A stretch of DNA of 64,000 nt from assembly GCF_002205675.1 (NCBI RefSeq), contig NZ_NISK01000001.1:119054-183053 (forward strand), in the 5' to 3' direction. This stretch comes from Sphingopyxis bauzanensis. GTDB taxonomy: Bacteria > Pseudomonadota > Alphaproteobacteria > Sphingomonadales > Sphingomonadaceae. The notes under the pieces are model-generated. The model was not told the origin of the DNA and did not search any database. It saw only the letters and a program-made list of their open reading frames with translations. This document shows positions 38,864 to 47,593 of the stretch, one piece after another (within the stretch, counting starts at the first letter, position 1; each line of letters begins with the position of its first letter). Position numbers and translations under genes: made by a program.

Positions 38864-39280
38864 ATGAGTGATTCGACGCCCCGTGCCACCGGTCAATGCC
38901 ATTGCGGCGCGATCCGCTATTCGATGACCACGACTGTGCAGCATCATGCGCTCTGCCATTGCAGCGATTGCCGCCGTCACGCCGGTGCACCGATGGTCGG
39001 GTGGGCGCTGGTCGGGCAGGACGAGATCGAGATCACCGGCACACCCAAAATCTATGCGTCGTCCGAACATGGTCGGCGCCATTTCTGCGGCGAATGCGGC
39101 ACCGGGCTGTTCTATACCAGCGAAGCCATTTTTCCGGAGCAGATCGACGTCCAGTCGGCGACGCTCGACGACCCGAGCCTCATCCCTGCACAGGTGCAAA
39201 TTCAGACTGCGGAGCGGATCGGGTGGATGGAAAAATTGGACAGCCTGCCCGCGTTCGAGCGCTATCCGCCGTTCAAATAG
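38864..39280 (+). CDS. GFA/CENP-V family zinc protein
   Basis: A 138-aa protein of the glutathione-dependent formaldehyde-activating family. The zinc ligands are visible in GQCHCGAIRY, ALCHCSDCRRHAG and HFCGECGTGLFY. Members bind glutathione or act as carbon-sulfur lyases; the substrate cannot be told. AAGGA lies just before the ATG. It is a single gene between convergent and divergent neighbours. Confidence 0.9.
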   Translation: MSDSTPRATGQCHCGAIRYSMTTTVQHHALCHCSDCRRHAGAPMVGWALVGQDEIEITGTPKIYASSEHGRRHFCGECGTGLFYTSEAIFPEQIDVQSATLDDPSLIPAQVQIQTAERIGWMEKLDSLPAFERYPPFK

Positions 39281-39341
39281 GATCGGCGCGGATCATCGGC
39301 GGCGTCATTGGCGCAGCGTTTGCACTAAGCGTGCGTCAGCA

Positions 39342-40667
39342 TCATTCTTCGCGCCGTGTCTTGCGCTGTTCGTCCCACCACGCGATGCGTTCGGCGATTC
39401 GCTTTTCGAACCCGCGATCGGTCGGCGTGTAATAAGTTTGCGCGCCCATCCCCTCTGGCCAATAGTCGGCGCCCGAAAAGCCGCCCTCCGCATCATGATC
39501 ATATTCATAGCCCGCGCCATAGCCGAGATCTTTCATCAGCTTGGTCGGGGCGTTGAGGATATTTGCGGGCGGGGCGAGGGATCCGGTGTCGCGGGCCGAT
39601 GCGAACGCCGCCTTCTGCGCCGCGTAAGCGGCGTTCGATTTGGGGGCAGTAGCGAGATAGAGGCACGCCTGCACGATCGCGAGTTCGCCTTCGGGTGAGC
39701 CGAGAAACTGATAGGCGTCCTTCGCGGCAAGGCATTGCACCAGCGCCTGCGGGTCGGCGAGGCCAATATCCTCGCTCGCAAAACGCACCAGTCGCCGCAG
39801 CACATAGAGCGGCTCCTCGCCCGCGACGAGCATCCGAGCCATATAATAGAGCGACGCCTGCGGATCGGAGCCGCGCAGCGCCTTGTGCAGCGCCGAAATC
39901 AGATTGTAGTGGCCGTCGCGGTCCTTGTCATACACCGGCATCCGGCGGTGCAGAAACTGCGCGAGCTCGGCGGGGTCGAGCGAATCGGGGATCGCTGCGG
40001 CGAACAGGGTTTCGACCTGATTGAGCAGGAAACGCCCGTCGCCGTCGGCGCTCGTGACCAAGGCGGCCCGGGCATCGTCGGTGACCGGCAAGCTGCGCCC
40101 GATATCGGCCTCGGCACGCGCGACTAGCTGCGTCAGCGCATCCTCGCCAAGGCGATTGAGCACCAGCACTTGCGCCCGCGACAATAGCGCCGCGTTCAAC
40201 GCAAAGCTGGGGTTCTCGGTCGTCGCGCCGACCAGCACCACCGTGCCGCGCTCGACATAGGGCAGGAAGCCATCCTGCTGCGCGCGATTGAACCGGTGAA
40301 TCTCGTCGACGAACAGCAAGGTCCGCTTGCCCGCCGCGGCCATTTTTTCGGCGTCGGAAAAAGCCGTTCGCAAGTCGGCGACGCCCGAGAACACCGCAGA
40401 CAGCGCCGAAAAGCGCATTCCTACCGCTTCGGCAAGCAACCGCGCGATCGTCGTCTTGCCGGTACCCGGCGGCCCCCACAGAATGATCGAAGACAATTGC
40501 CCCGCCGCAACCATGCGGCCGATCGTGCCTTCGGGCCCGGTCAGATGCTCCTGCCCGACGACGTCGGCCAGCGTGCGTGGGCGGAGGCGCTCGGCAAGCG
40601 GCACCGGGCCGGTCGCCGCGCCTTCCCGCTGAGCCGGTGCATCGCCGCCGAACAGATCCCCGGCCAC
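39342..40667 (-). CDS. rarA: Replication-associated recombination protein A
   Basis: A 441-aa AAA+ ATPase of the RarA/MgsA/WRNIP1 family, acting at stalled replication forks. Walker A is GPPGTGKTTIARLL, Walker B is LLFVDEIHRFN, and sensor 1 is VGATTENPSF. The C-terminal tetramerisation domain (YMARMLVAGEEPLYVLRRL) is complete. It starts with GTG. It lies seven bases after a GT4 gene on the same strand. Confidence 0.95.
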   Translation of the reverse strand: MAGDLFGGDAPAQREGAATGPVPLAERLRPRTLADVVGQEHLTGPEGTIGRMVAAGQLSSIILWGPPGTGKTTIARLLAEAVGMRFSALSAVFSGVADLRTAFSDAEKMAAAGKRTLLFVDEIHRFNRAQQDGFLPYVERGTVVLVGATTENPSFALNAALLSRAQVLVLNRLGEDALTQLVARAEADIGRSLPVTDDARAALVTSADGDGRFLLNQVETLFAAAIPDSLDPAELAQFLHRRMPVYDKDRDGHYNLISALHKALRGSDPQASLYYMARMLVAGEEPLYVLRRLVRFASEDIGLADPQALVQCLAAKDAYQFLGSPEGELAIVQACLYLATAPKSNAAYAAQKAAFASARDTGSLAPPANILNAPTKLMKDLGYGAGYEYDHDAEGGFSGADYWPEGMGAQTYYTPTDRGFEKRIAERIAWWDEQRKTRREE

Positions 40668-40674
40668 GATGGCC

Positions 40675-41832
40675 CTAGCCCCCGCGCCGCTGTTTCTGGC
40701 GGATCAGGCGCAGATAGGTGTCGGCGACCGCCTGGTTGATTGCATCCCATTGATAGGCGCCGCTTTCGATCACCGCCGCCGCGCCATGGTCGGCGCGGAG
40801 CGGAATGTCGCGGCAATAGCGCTGCAGATGATCGGCAAAGCCGGTGATCGACCCCGGCGACACAAGATAACCCGTCCGGCCGTGCTTGACGATGCTGGCG
40901 CTGCCGGTGGCGCGCGCCGCGACGACGGGCAGTCCGCACGCCATCGCTTCAAGCGTCACATTGCCAAAAGTTTCGGTGACCGATGGGTTGAAGAAAATGT
41001 CGCACGACGCCAGCGCATGTGCCAGATCTTCGCCACCCTGAAACCCGATAAAACGCGCGTTTGGCAGGCGCGATTCGAACCATTCGCCTGCCGGTCCCTC
41101 ACCGATCACGACGACCTTGTGCGGCACTCCGCGCCGTGCGAGCACGTCGATGGAGTCGGCGAACACATCCAGCCCCTTCTCCATCACCAGCCGACCGAGG
41201 AAGGCAATCGCGGGAACGTCGTCTTCGATACCAAGCGACTGGCGCCACGCGATGTCGCGGCGCCCCGGGTTGAAGATCCCCTGCTCGACGCCGCGGGTCC
41301 AGATCCCGATATCGTAATTCATCCGCTGGTCGCGCAGCACCTGCGCGAAACTTTCCGACGGTGCGATCAGCGCGTCACATCTGCGATACAGCTTACGCAG
41401 CCAGGCAACCATCAACGGCTCGAGGAACGACAGGTTATAGTAACGGAAATAGGTTTCGAAGCGTGTGTGGACGGAACAGGCCACCGGTATGCGGCGTCGC
41501 CGCGCCCACGCCGCCACCTGCCGCGAAACGCGGTCGGGGCTGGAGATGTGGAGGACGTTCGGCGCGAAGGCAGCGATGTCCTGCCGCACGCGCGACGAGA
41601 AGGTCACCGGGATGCGATATTCGCTGCGGCCGGGGATTGCGAAGGAGGGTACGCTCACCAGATCGCCTGTCGGCTCGAAATCGGGGTTGGCGACGGTCGG
41701 CGAATAAACGCGCACCGCGGCGCCATGCGCGAGCAGATAGCCGACAAGGCGGTTGAGTGCCTTGTTCGCGCCATCGACGGTCATATTGTAATTGCCGCTG
41801 AACAGGGCGATGCGCAGATCGGAGACGTCCAT
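40675..41832 (-). CDS. Glycosyltransferase family 4/1 protein upstream of rarA
   Basis: A 385-aa GT-B glycosyltransferase. The N-terminus LRIALFSGNYNMTVDGANKA and the C-terminal FLGRLVMEKGLDVFADSI plus the E-x7-E region SVTETFGNVTLEAMACGLPV are typical of mannosyl- or lipid-glycosyltransferases in this family. The closest general type is the enzyme making glycosylated diacylglycerols, which fits sphingomonads that use glycolipids; this is inference. The ATG was placed at MDVSDLR, trimming 50 non-family residues. Confidence 0.88.
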   Translation of the reverse strand: MDVSDLRIALFSGNYNMTVDGANKALNRLVGYLLAHGAAVRVYSPTVANPDFEPTGDLVSVPSFAIPGRSEYRIPVTFSSRVRQDIAAFAPNVLHISSPDRVSRQVAAWARRRRIPVACSVHTRFETYFRYYNLSFLEPLMVAWLRKLYRRCDALIAPSESFAQVLRDQRMNYDIGIWTRGVEQGIFNPGRRDIAWRQSLGIEDDVPAIAFLGRLVMEKGLDVFADSIDVLARRGVPHKVVVIGEGPAGEWFESRLPNARFIGFQGGEDLAHALASCDIFFNPSVTETFGNVTLEAMACGLPVVAARATGSASIVKHGRTGYLVSPGSITGFADHLQRYCRDIPLRADHGAAAVIESGAYQWDAINQAVADTYLRLIRQKQRRGG

Positions 41833-41876
41833 CGCGTCTGCGCTAATCCTCTCGCCGCGCAAACGCAACGCCGCCG

Positions 41877-42923
41877 TCAGGCCATGATGCTGTACGGTTC
41901 GCCCGGTTTCTGTCGGCACATCCGCTTTGCCACCCGCGTTTCCTCGCCCTCGACGATTGCGATGTCGGTAATCGACAGGCATCGGCTGCCATTGGGTTCG
42001 GTGTTAAGCGCGGTGATCGTCGACGAACCCGCCACCCCTTCGCGGGTCGGGCTCGTCCATTTGGCTGTGGCACCGACCTCTTCCTTCTTGGTCACCGCGA
42101 TAGTCGCCTCGGCGGCGACCTTCTGTTCCTTTTCGTCGAGCTGGCACGCGATCTCGGAAACGAGCACCGCGCCGAATAGGCCCGACACCGCGGTGCCGAT
42201 GCCTTTCAGCCCTGCCGCACTGCCCGCAACGCCGCCGATCAGCCCGCCGAGCGCGCCGCCTCGTTTGCGGGCGCGCTTGCATTTGGCGTCGGGGTTGGCG
42301 CCGTCAGCGCGCTTCGTCTCGTCGCCCTTCTTCCCAGGCTTGTCGACGTTGTGGGCCGTTGCAACCGCAGCGGGGACTGGATAGCCATTGCATCCCGTGT
42401 TGAAACAGAAACGGTCGGCAAGATAGGCGCGGTCGGTCTGATATTGCGCCTCGATGCCGCGATAGGCGGCAAGATTGGCCCCTTCTGGATTGGACGCGGC
42501 ATGTTCGGCCATCACGGTCTGGAAAAAGCGATACTGTGTGTCCGCCGAATAGCGTTTGTTGGCGCCTACCTGGGTCGAATAGAGCGACGACAAAACGTCC
42601 TGATAGGCGATCATCGCCTGCCGATAGGGCAGCATCTTGTCGCGATAATAGGCGTCGATCGCCACGGTGCAGCGGTTGATGGCCTCGGCTTGGTCGAATG
42701 GCTCTTTCTTCTTGCGATAGTCCTCGCGGCAAGCCGGATAGCTATCGGTATCGAGCGTCGGTCGTGGTGGCAGGGCGGGCAGCGGCGGTTCGGCGACCAC
42801 GGGCGGGACATAGGCTTTGTCGCCCTCGCCCGGTGCGCCCTGCCACGCGGCGGCGGCGCCGCTGGACAACAATATCGCGCCGATGGCGACGAGCACCGTT
42901 TGATGTCGCAACTTCATTCGCAT
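41877..42923 (-). CDS. Secreted protein with glycine-zipper segment
   Basis: A 348-aa protein with a signal peptide (HQTVLVAIGAILLSSGAAAA). A Pro-rich stretch follows (PPVVAEPPLPALPPRPTLD). The Cys-containing domain has YPACREDYRKKKEPFDQAEA and FCFNTGCNGYP. A glycine-zipper, GGALGGLIGGVAGSAAG (about 225-245), resembles the membrane-inserting segments of 17-kDa surface antigens. The C-terminal domain has SRCLSITDIAI. Probably outer-membrane associated; function unknown. Confidence 0.75.
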   Translation of the reverse strand: MRMKLRHQTVLVAIGAILLSSGAAAAWQGAPGEGDKAYVPPVVAEPPLPALPPRPTLDTDSYPACREDYRKKKEPFDQAEAINRCTVAIDAYYRDKMLPYRQAMIAYQDVLSSLYSTQVGANKRYSADTQYRFFQTVMAEHAASNPEGANLAAYRGIEAQYQTDRAYLADRFCFNTGCNGYPVPAAVATAHNVDKPGKKGDETKRADGANPDAKCKRARKRGGALGGLIGGVAGSAAGLKGIGTAVSGLFGAVLVSEIACQLDEKEQKVAAEATIAVTKKEEVGATAKWTSPTREGVAGSSTITALNTEPNGSRCLSITDIAIVEGEETRVAKRMCRQKPGEPYSIMA

Positions 42924-43079
42924 CCCAAATCCCCTGCCCCTGTACTTCAAAGGCTACGCCTCAATATTCGTCCCCACAAGCTTGGTCAGTGACGCCGGTC
43001 ATACCGCCAAGCGCCAGCGACCGATATTGTTCTGGCGCCGGCGGTGGACTAGAGTCAGGGTTGAATTGGGAGGGGTGGC

Positions 43080-43796
43080 ATGCGCAGCTGGATCAAATCG
43101 GTCACCGCAATCGCCGCGATGCTGGCATGCACCGCGGCGACGCCGCCGGGCATGGACCCTGACAACCCGACCTGCCCCGCCAAACCCAATTGGTCCGATT
43201 ACAAGACGATGGTGCTGACGCCGTTCAAGCGCAGCGGCGAAACGGTGCTGCTCGCCGAAGGCCGCGTCGACAGCGAGCTTCCCGCACGGCTCGAAAAAGT
43301 GCTGACCGACAATCCGTCGATCAGCGAAATCTGGATCCGTTCGCCCGGCGGCGACGCGCGCGCCGGCAATGCCGCGGGCTTGCTGATCCGCAAATTCAGC
43401 AAAGAGCGGCAGATGATCACCCGCATTCCGTCGGGATGGACCTGTTTCAGCGCGTGCAATTTCGTCTTCATGGGCGGCCGCGCGAGGACGATCGATCCCG
43501 GCGGCCATTTCATGGTCCATATGTTCACGATGACCGGCGACAAGGACGCGATCCAGTCGAGCGTCGCGCTAGGTACCGAATCGACCACCGAGCTGATCAG
43601 CGATGTCGAGCGCGAAGCGGCGCTGATGGCGACCGAGGACAATGACCTGCTCATCCGGCTCGACGTCTCGCGCGATCTGCTGTCCGACATCATGTATCGG
43701 CAGAAAGCCGTCGCGACGGACAGCGACCGTTCGACGCGCCGTTGTCTGACGCAGAAAGAAGCGCTGAAATATAATGTGGTCAACGTCGACGATTAA
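43080..43796 (+). CDS. Secreted ClpP/crotonase-fold protein
   Basis: A 238-aa protein with a signal peptide (MRSWIKSVTAIAAMLACTAA; a lipobox reading LACT is also possible). The body has the ClpP-like signatures IWIRSPGGDARAGNAAGLLI (oxyanion loop), WTCFSACNFVFMGGRART with candidate nucleophile Ser in FSAC, and GGHFMVHMF with candidate His. These match the COG3904-type periplasmic proteins predicted to be serine peptidases. Activity is not demonstrated. GGGAGGGG precedes the ATG. Confidence 0.75.
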   Translation: MRSWIKSVTAIAAMLACTAATPPGMDPDNPTCPAKPNWSDYKTMVLTPFKRSGETVLLAEGRVDSELPARLEKVLTDNPSISEIWIRSPGGDARAGNAAGLLIRKFSKERQMITRIPSGWTCFSACNFVFMGGRARTIDPGGHFMVHMFTMTGDKDAIQSSVALGTESTTELISDVEREAALMATEDNDLLIRLDVSRDLLSDIMYRQKAVATDSDRSTRRCLTQKEALKYNVVNVDD

Positions 43797-43804
43797 GTAG
43801 CGGT

Positions 43805-44740
43805 TTAGTCGCCGGTTTCGAACGGCGCTTCCAGGTCGACCTCGACGGGTGGGTGCAGGCGCAGGCGATGGACGCGGCGCTCGTCGGCCTCGGTCACCTC
43901 GATCCGCCAGCCGCTGGGGTGGAGCAATATCTCGCCAACTTCAGGGACGTGCCCCGCCAGCACCGCGGCAAGACCGCCCAGCGTGTCGACATCTTCGTCA
44001 ATCTCGGCAAGCCGCGGGTCGATCGCTTCACCGATATCGTCCAGCTCGGCGCGCGCGTCGGCGTTCCAGCAGCCGTCGTCGCCGGGCGTGAACAGCGCGG
44101 TGGGCTCGTCGTCATGCTCGTCCTCGATCTCGCCGACAATTTCCTCGACCAGATCCTCGATCGTCAGCAGTCCTTCGGTACCCGAATATTCGTCGATGAC
44201 GATCGCCAGATGGGTGCGCTTGGCGCGCATTTCCGCCAGCAGGTCGAGCACCCCCATCGACTGCGGGACGTAGAGCGGCTGGCGGATCAGATCGAGCAGC
44301 GGCGGCGGCGGGCGCCCCTCGGCCAGCACCGCGAATACGTCCTTGACGTGAATCATGCCGACAACTTCGTCGAGGTTCCCGCGATACACCGGCAGGCGGC
44401 TGTGCCCCGCCTCGGCGAATTGCGCCACGATTTCGTCGAAACTCGCGCTTTCGGGGATCGCGATGATGTCGGCGCGCGGCACCGCGACATCGTCGACCGT
44501 CTGTTCGCCGAAATGGAGCAGGTTGCGCAGCATCTTGCGCTCGATCGGCGACATATCGCCAACGATATTGCTGCCGCGCCGGTCGTGACCCTCTTCCTCG
44601 GCCTCGTCGATGACCTCTTCGATCTGCTCGCGCAGCGACGGTTCCTTGTCGCCGCCGAACAGCAATGTCCGAAGCCCGGCCCAAAGGCCGGACCTACTGT
44701 CCTCTTCCGATCGGTTCGAAGACCCCTGGTCGTCGGGCAT
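43805..44740 (-). CDS. corC: CorC/HlyC family CBS-domain protein
   Basis: A 311-aa cytosolic-type protein with two CBS domains (VPRADIIAIPESASFDEIV and LDLIRQPLYVPQSMGVLDLL regions) and the C-terminal transporter-associated CorC_HlyC domain (DTLGGLAAVLAGHVP). It belongs to the short CorC class encoded beside ybeY. In many proteobacteria CorC is linked to magnesium and cobalt efflux. It lies 19 bp after ybeY. The usual next gene lnt is not found here; the following gene is on the other strand. Confidence 0.9.
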   Translation of the reverse strand: MPDDQGSSNRSEEDSRSGLWAGLRTLLFGGDKEPSLREQIEEVIDEAEEEGHDRRGSNIVGDMSPIERKMLRNLLHFGEQTVDDVAVPRADIIAIPESASFDEIVAQFAEAGHSRLPVYRGNLDEVVGMIHVKDVFAVLAEGRPPPPLLDLIRQPLYVPQSMGVLDLLAEMRAKRTHLAIVIDEYSGTEGLLTIEDLVEEIVGEIEDEHDDEPTALFTPGDDGCWNADARAELDDIGEAIDPRLAEIDEDVDTLGGLAAVLAGHVPEVGEILLHPSGWRIEVTEADERRVHRLRLHPPVEVDLEAPFETGD

Positions 44741-44759
44741 ATCTGTCGTGGTTCCTCAG

Positions 44760-45266
44760 TTAGTCCTGATCCGCATATGGATTGGCGATGCCCAGCGATG
44801 CAAGCGCTTTCACTTCCAATGCCTCCATTGCCCCAGCGCTGGCGTCGTCGCCATGATCATATCCCAGCAGATGCAGCGTGCCATGGACGATCAGATGCGT
44901 CGCATGGTCGGCGATCGAAATTGCCTTTTCTTCGGCCTCGCGCGCGCAGGTTTCGCGCGCCAGCACGATGTCGCCGAGCAGGATTTCACCATCGTCGCTG
45001 TTAGCGAGACCTTCGAGGAGATCGTCCTGCACTTGCGGAAAGGAGAGCACGTTCGTGGGCTTGTCCTTGCCGCGGAAATCGCGGTTGAGCGTTTGCACCT
45101 CGGCGTCGTCGGTCAGCCGCACCGCGACCTCGACCAACGGGGCGGCCTGGGCAAGCGACGCAAAGGGCGTCAGCGCGAGGGCGGCGGCGACGGCTTCCGC
45201 GGCGCGCTCTTCCCAATCGAGCGCGTCGGGCCAAGGGGCGGCTTCATGGGTTTCGACGCTTAGCAT
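44760..45266 (-). CDS. ybeY: Endoribonuclease YbeY
   Basis: A 168-aa metal-dependent RNase required for 16S rRNA 3' maturation and ribosome quality control. The Zn-binding His motif HLIVHGTLHLLGYDHGDD and NRDFRGKDKPTNVLSFP are complete. It is normally directly downstream of phoH; here phoH lies 5.8 kb away (51109-52116). The start ATG lies beside an AT-richer leader of about 50 bp. Confidence 0.95.
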   Translation of the reverse strand: MLSVETHEAAPWPDALDWEERAAEAVAAALALTPFASLAQAAPLVEVAVRLTDDAEVQTLNRDFRGKDKPTNVLSFPQVQDDLLEGLANSDDGEILLGDIVLARETCAREAEEKAISIADHATHLIVHGTLHLLGYDHGDDASAGAMEALEVKALASLGIANPYADQD

Positions 45267-45522
45267 GCAATATGTCGCGCAAGGAAAACAGCGGAAAACT
45301 GCGTAACTTCACTCGCAATGCCTGTTTTCCAGGCGGCGCGCGTGCCCGCTGGATGATCGTTGAAGGTCATACCCATCCGCTACCGCGGCACGGGAATGTA
45401 GGACAGCGTTTTTTCCGGTTCCGGTTGGGGTTGCTTTGCAGTGGGGAGCGGATGCGGCCGGTCCTCCCCGGAACGGGGAGGGAGGATTTCTGACCGCCAT
45501 ATCCGCTTACCGCCCATCATTC
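45267..45522. other. Junction region upstream of ybeY
   Basis: About 255 bp at the edge of the inserted accessory block. It contains a TCCTCCCCG/CGGGGAGG palindrome (45463-45482) of the same family as 50963-51103. The + strand frame 45272-45493 has no family similarity. A new ybeY promoter must lie here if the phoH promoter is no longer used. Confidence 0.5.
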
Positions 45523-46389
45523 TCAATGCACATGCCCAAGCTTGTCAGGATTGCGCATCACATAGATGCCGACGACCTTGCCGTCCTCAATCTCAAGCGC
45601 AGTGGTCTGCAGCTTGCCGTCAGCCTCGCGGGTGACGAAGCCCGGCAAGCCGTTGATCGTCCCGGCGTGGACCAGCGTCGAGCCATATTTGCCAAAGAGC
45701 ACCGCCAGGCTTCGGTGCAGCTTGAGCACGATGTCATAACCGAACACCGGCTCCGTCACCGCCGGACGCTTGCCGCCGCCGTCGGCCCACATGCAAACAT
45801 CGGCGGCGAGCAGCGCGCCAAGCGCGGCCATGTCGCCGCTGCGCGAAGCAGCGAAAAAGGCGTTGGCGATCTGGAGCCCCTGCTACTTCTCAAGCTTGTA
45901 GCGCGGACGGGCATCGCGGACGTGAGTACGGGCGCGCGCGGCAAGCTGGCGCGTTGCGGCGGGGTCGCGGTCAATCGTCTTTGCCACTTCGTCGAATTCG
46001 ACACCGAAAACATCATGGAGCAGGAAGGCGGCGCGTTCGAGCGGCGACAGGCGTTCGAGCGCGAGCATCAGCGGCAGCGTGACATCATCGGTCTCCTCCT
46101 CCTCGACCAGGGGATCGGGGAGCCAGGGACCGACATAGGTCTCGCGGCTGCGGCGCGCCGATTTGATCTGGTCGAGGCAGAGGCGGGTTACCGTCCGGCG
46201 CAGAAACGCCGCGGGCTCGCGTACCGCGGCGCGGTCAGTGCCGAGCCAGCGGATAAAGGCATCCTGCACCACATCCTCGGCATCGGCGACCGAGCCGAGC
46301 ATGCGGTAGGCAACGCGGGTGAGCAGCGGGCGCAGCGGGTCGAAACTGACCGCCGCGTCCGCCGCGTCTTGGGAACCCGGTCGGGTCAT
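45523..46389 (-). pseudogene. ECF41-type sigma factor split by in-frame TAG
   Basis: Reading from 46389, sigma domains 2 and 4 are intact for 168 codons (LTRVAYRMLGSVADAEDVVQ; then LSPLERAAFLLHDVFGVEFD), ending RPRYKLEK. An amber codon TAG (45885-45883) follows, and the same frame continues for 119 codons as QGLQIANAFFAASRSGDMAA through the SnoaL-like domain with WADGGGK and ends GHVH. So a single codon separates the sigma core from the C-terminal regulatory extension typical of ECF41. CAG to TAG would be a one-base change. The C-terminal ATG (MAALGALL) could allow separate translation. It overlaps the CMD gene stop by one base. Confidence 0.85.
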
Positions 46390-46844
46390 CAGGCCGCCTT
46401 GGCCGCCGGCTGTTCAAGCCACAAGCCGAAGCCGACCGCGATGCGGTTCCAGCCATTGATGATGTTGATCATCAGCGTCAGCTTCACCTGTTCCTCCGCC
46501 GTGAAATGCGCCTCGAGCCCGTCTTTCGCAGCCTGTTGTGTGTGACCTTCGGACAGGCGGGTCAAGGCGTCGGTCCACGCCAGCGCAGCGCGTTCGCGCG
46601 GCGTATAGACGGGCGCTTCGTGCCAGGCGGCGAGCAGGTAGATGCGCTGTTCGGTTTCGCCCCTGGCGCGCGCTTCGGCGGTGTGCATGTTGATGCAATT
46701 GGCACAGGCGTTGAGGATCGAGGCGCGAATTTTCACCAGTTCGATCAGGCTCGGCTCCAGGCTGTCCTGTACCGCAAGGCTGACGCCCATCCACTGTTTC
46801 ATCAGCTGCGGCGCGGCGGCGAAGGGGTCGGTTACGACGGTCAT
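46389..46844 (-). CDS. Carboxymuconolactone decarboxylase family protein
   Basis: A 151-aa AhpD-like protein. The redox or metal motif CANCINMHTAEARARGE (Cys-x2-Cys-x3-His) is intact, and YLLAAWHEAPVYTPRERAAL is family-typical. CMD genes are the standard partner of ECF41 sigma factors. AGGAGA lies seven bases before the ATG; the stop overlaps the sigma start (TGATG). A strong match to the ECF41 promoter lies 34-60 bp upstream. Confidence 0.93.
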   Translation of the reverse strand: MTVVTDPFAAAPQLMKQWMGVSLAVQDSLEPSLIELVKIRASILNACANCINMHTAEARARGETEQRIYLLAAWHEAPVYTPRERAALAWTDALTRLSEGHTQQAAKDGLEAHFTAEEQVKLTLMINIINGWNRIAVGFGLWLEQPAAKAA

Positions 46845-46877
46845 AATCTGTCTCCTGTGGTTGGTTTACACGGACAT

Positions 46878-46904
46878 GACGAGACAGGATCGGCGGGTGT
46901 GACA
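46878..46904 (-). promoter_or_regulatory. ECF41-type promoter
   Basis: On the minus strand TGTCACA (46904-46898), exactly 16 bp, then CGTC (46881-46878). This is the published ECF41 consensus arrangement (TGTCACA-N16-CGTC) in front of the CMD-sigma operon, implying autoregulation. The + strand DoxX gene starts 80 bp away in the other direction. Confidence 0.8.
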
Positions 46905-46983
46905 TGGCGCGCGAAAAAATTTCGCACGGGCGTGAAAATCCGGTAGCTTGCCCACCTCGACAATGATGAGGAGGGGTCCAATC

Positions 46984-47364
46984 ATGAAGTTTCTCGATGG
47001 TTTCGGCGAACAGGCCTATGCGCTGCTGCGCATCGTCGCGGGTCTGTTGTTCATGGCGCACGGGGTGCAGAAATTCTTCAACTTCCCCGCCGCCTTTCCC
47101 TATCCGTTGACTCCGATGCTGCAAGCCGCGGGCGCGATCGAGCTGATCGCGGGCGCGCTGATCGCCGTCGGGCTGTTCACCCGCCCCGCGGCGTTCGTCG
47201 CCAGCGGCATGTCGGCGGTCGGCTATTGGGTCGCGCACGGGATGCAAAGTCCCTTCCCGATCGCCAATGGCGGCGAGACGATCGCGCTTTACTGCTTCAT
47301 CTTCCTGTTCATCGCGACGCGCGGAGCGGGCATTTGGAGCATCGACGGCGCACGGTCTAAATAG
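46984..47364 (+). CDS. DoxX family membrane protein
   Basis: A 126-aa protein with four hydrophobic segments. GEQAYALLRIVAGLLFMAHG, LQAAGAIELIAGALIAVG and ANGGETIALYCFIFLFIA match DoxX/SURF4-like proteins, which associate with redox or detoxification functions. GAGGAG lies upstream of the ATG. It is divergent from the CMD-sigma operon; DoxX genes are one of the frequent neighbours of ECF41. Confidence 0.9.
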   Translation: MKFLDGFGEQAYALLRIVAGLLFMAHGVQKFFNFPAAFPYPLTPMLQAAGAIELIAGALIAVGLFTRPAAFVASGMSAVGYWVAHGMQSPFPIANGGETIALYCFIFLFIATRGAGIWSIDGARSK

Positions 47365-47593
47365 CACCGTCCCTCCTCCCCCAAAGGCGCCCAAAGAAGG
47401 AGCGGGACAATTTGGGGTCGTCCGGTCCCCCGGGCGCGATTTGGATTGCCGGAGGCAATCCAACCCCGAACTCGCAGCATCGTGAAGGGGCACCCGCGGT
47501 GTTTCCTGCTGCGGACACGTAGGATGATCACGCACCTGCCCCTCCACCACCTTCGGTGGTCCCCCGCCCCGTGCCGGGGAGTCACGCAGGTTG
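47365..47593. repeat. Repeat-rich intergenic stretch
   Basis: Holds a perfect 10-bp palindrome TTGGATTGCC-GGA-GGCAATCCAA (47441-47463) and a larger imperfect palindrome from ACCTGCCCCTCCACC to GGGGAGTCACGCAGGT (47536-47593) of the CCTCCCC family. No gene. It separates convergent doxX and DUF6607 genes. Confidence 0.6.

Noticed and set aside
45272..45493. Plus-strand frame of 73 codons upstream of ybeY
   Set aside because: Includes a palindromic repeat and shows no domain; likely a junction region.
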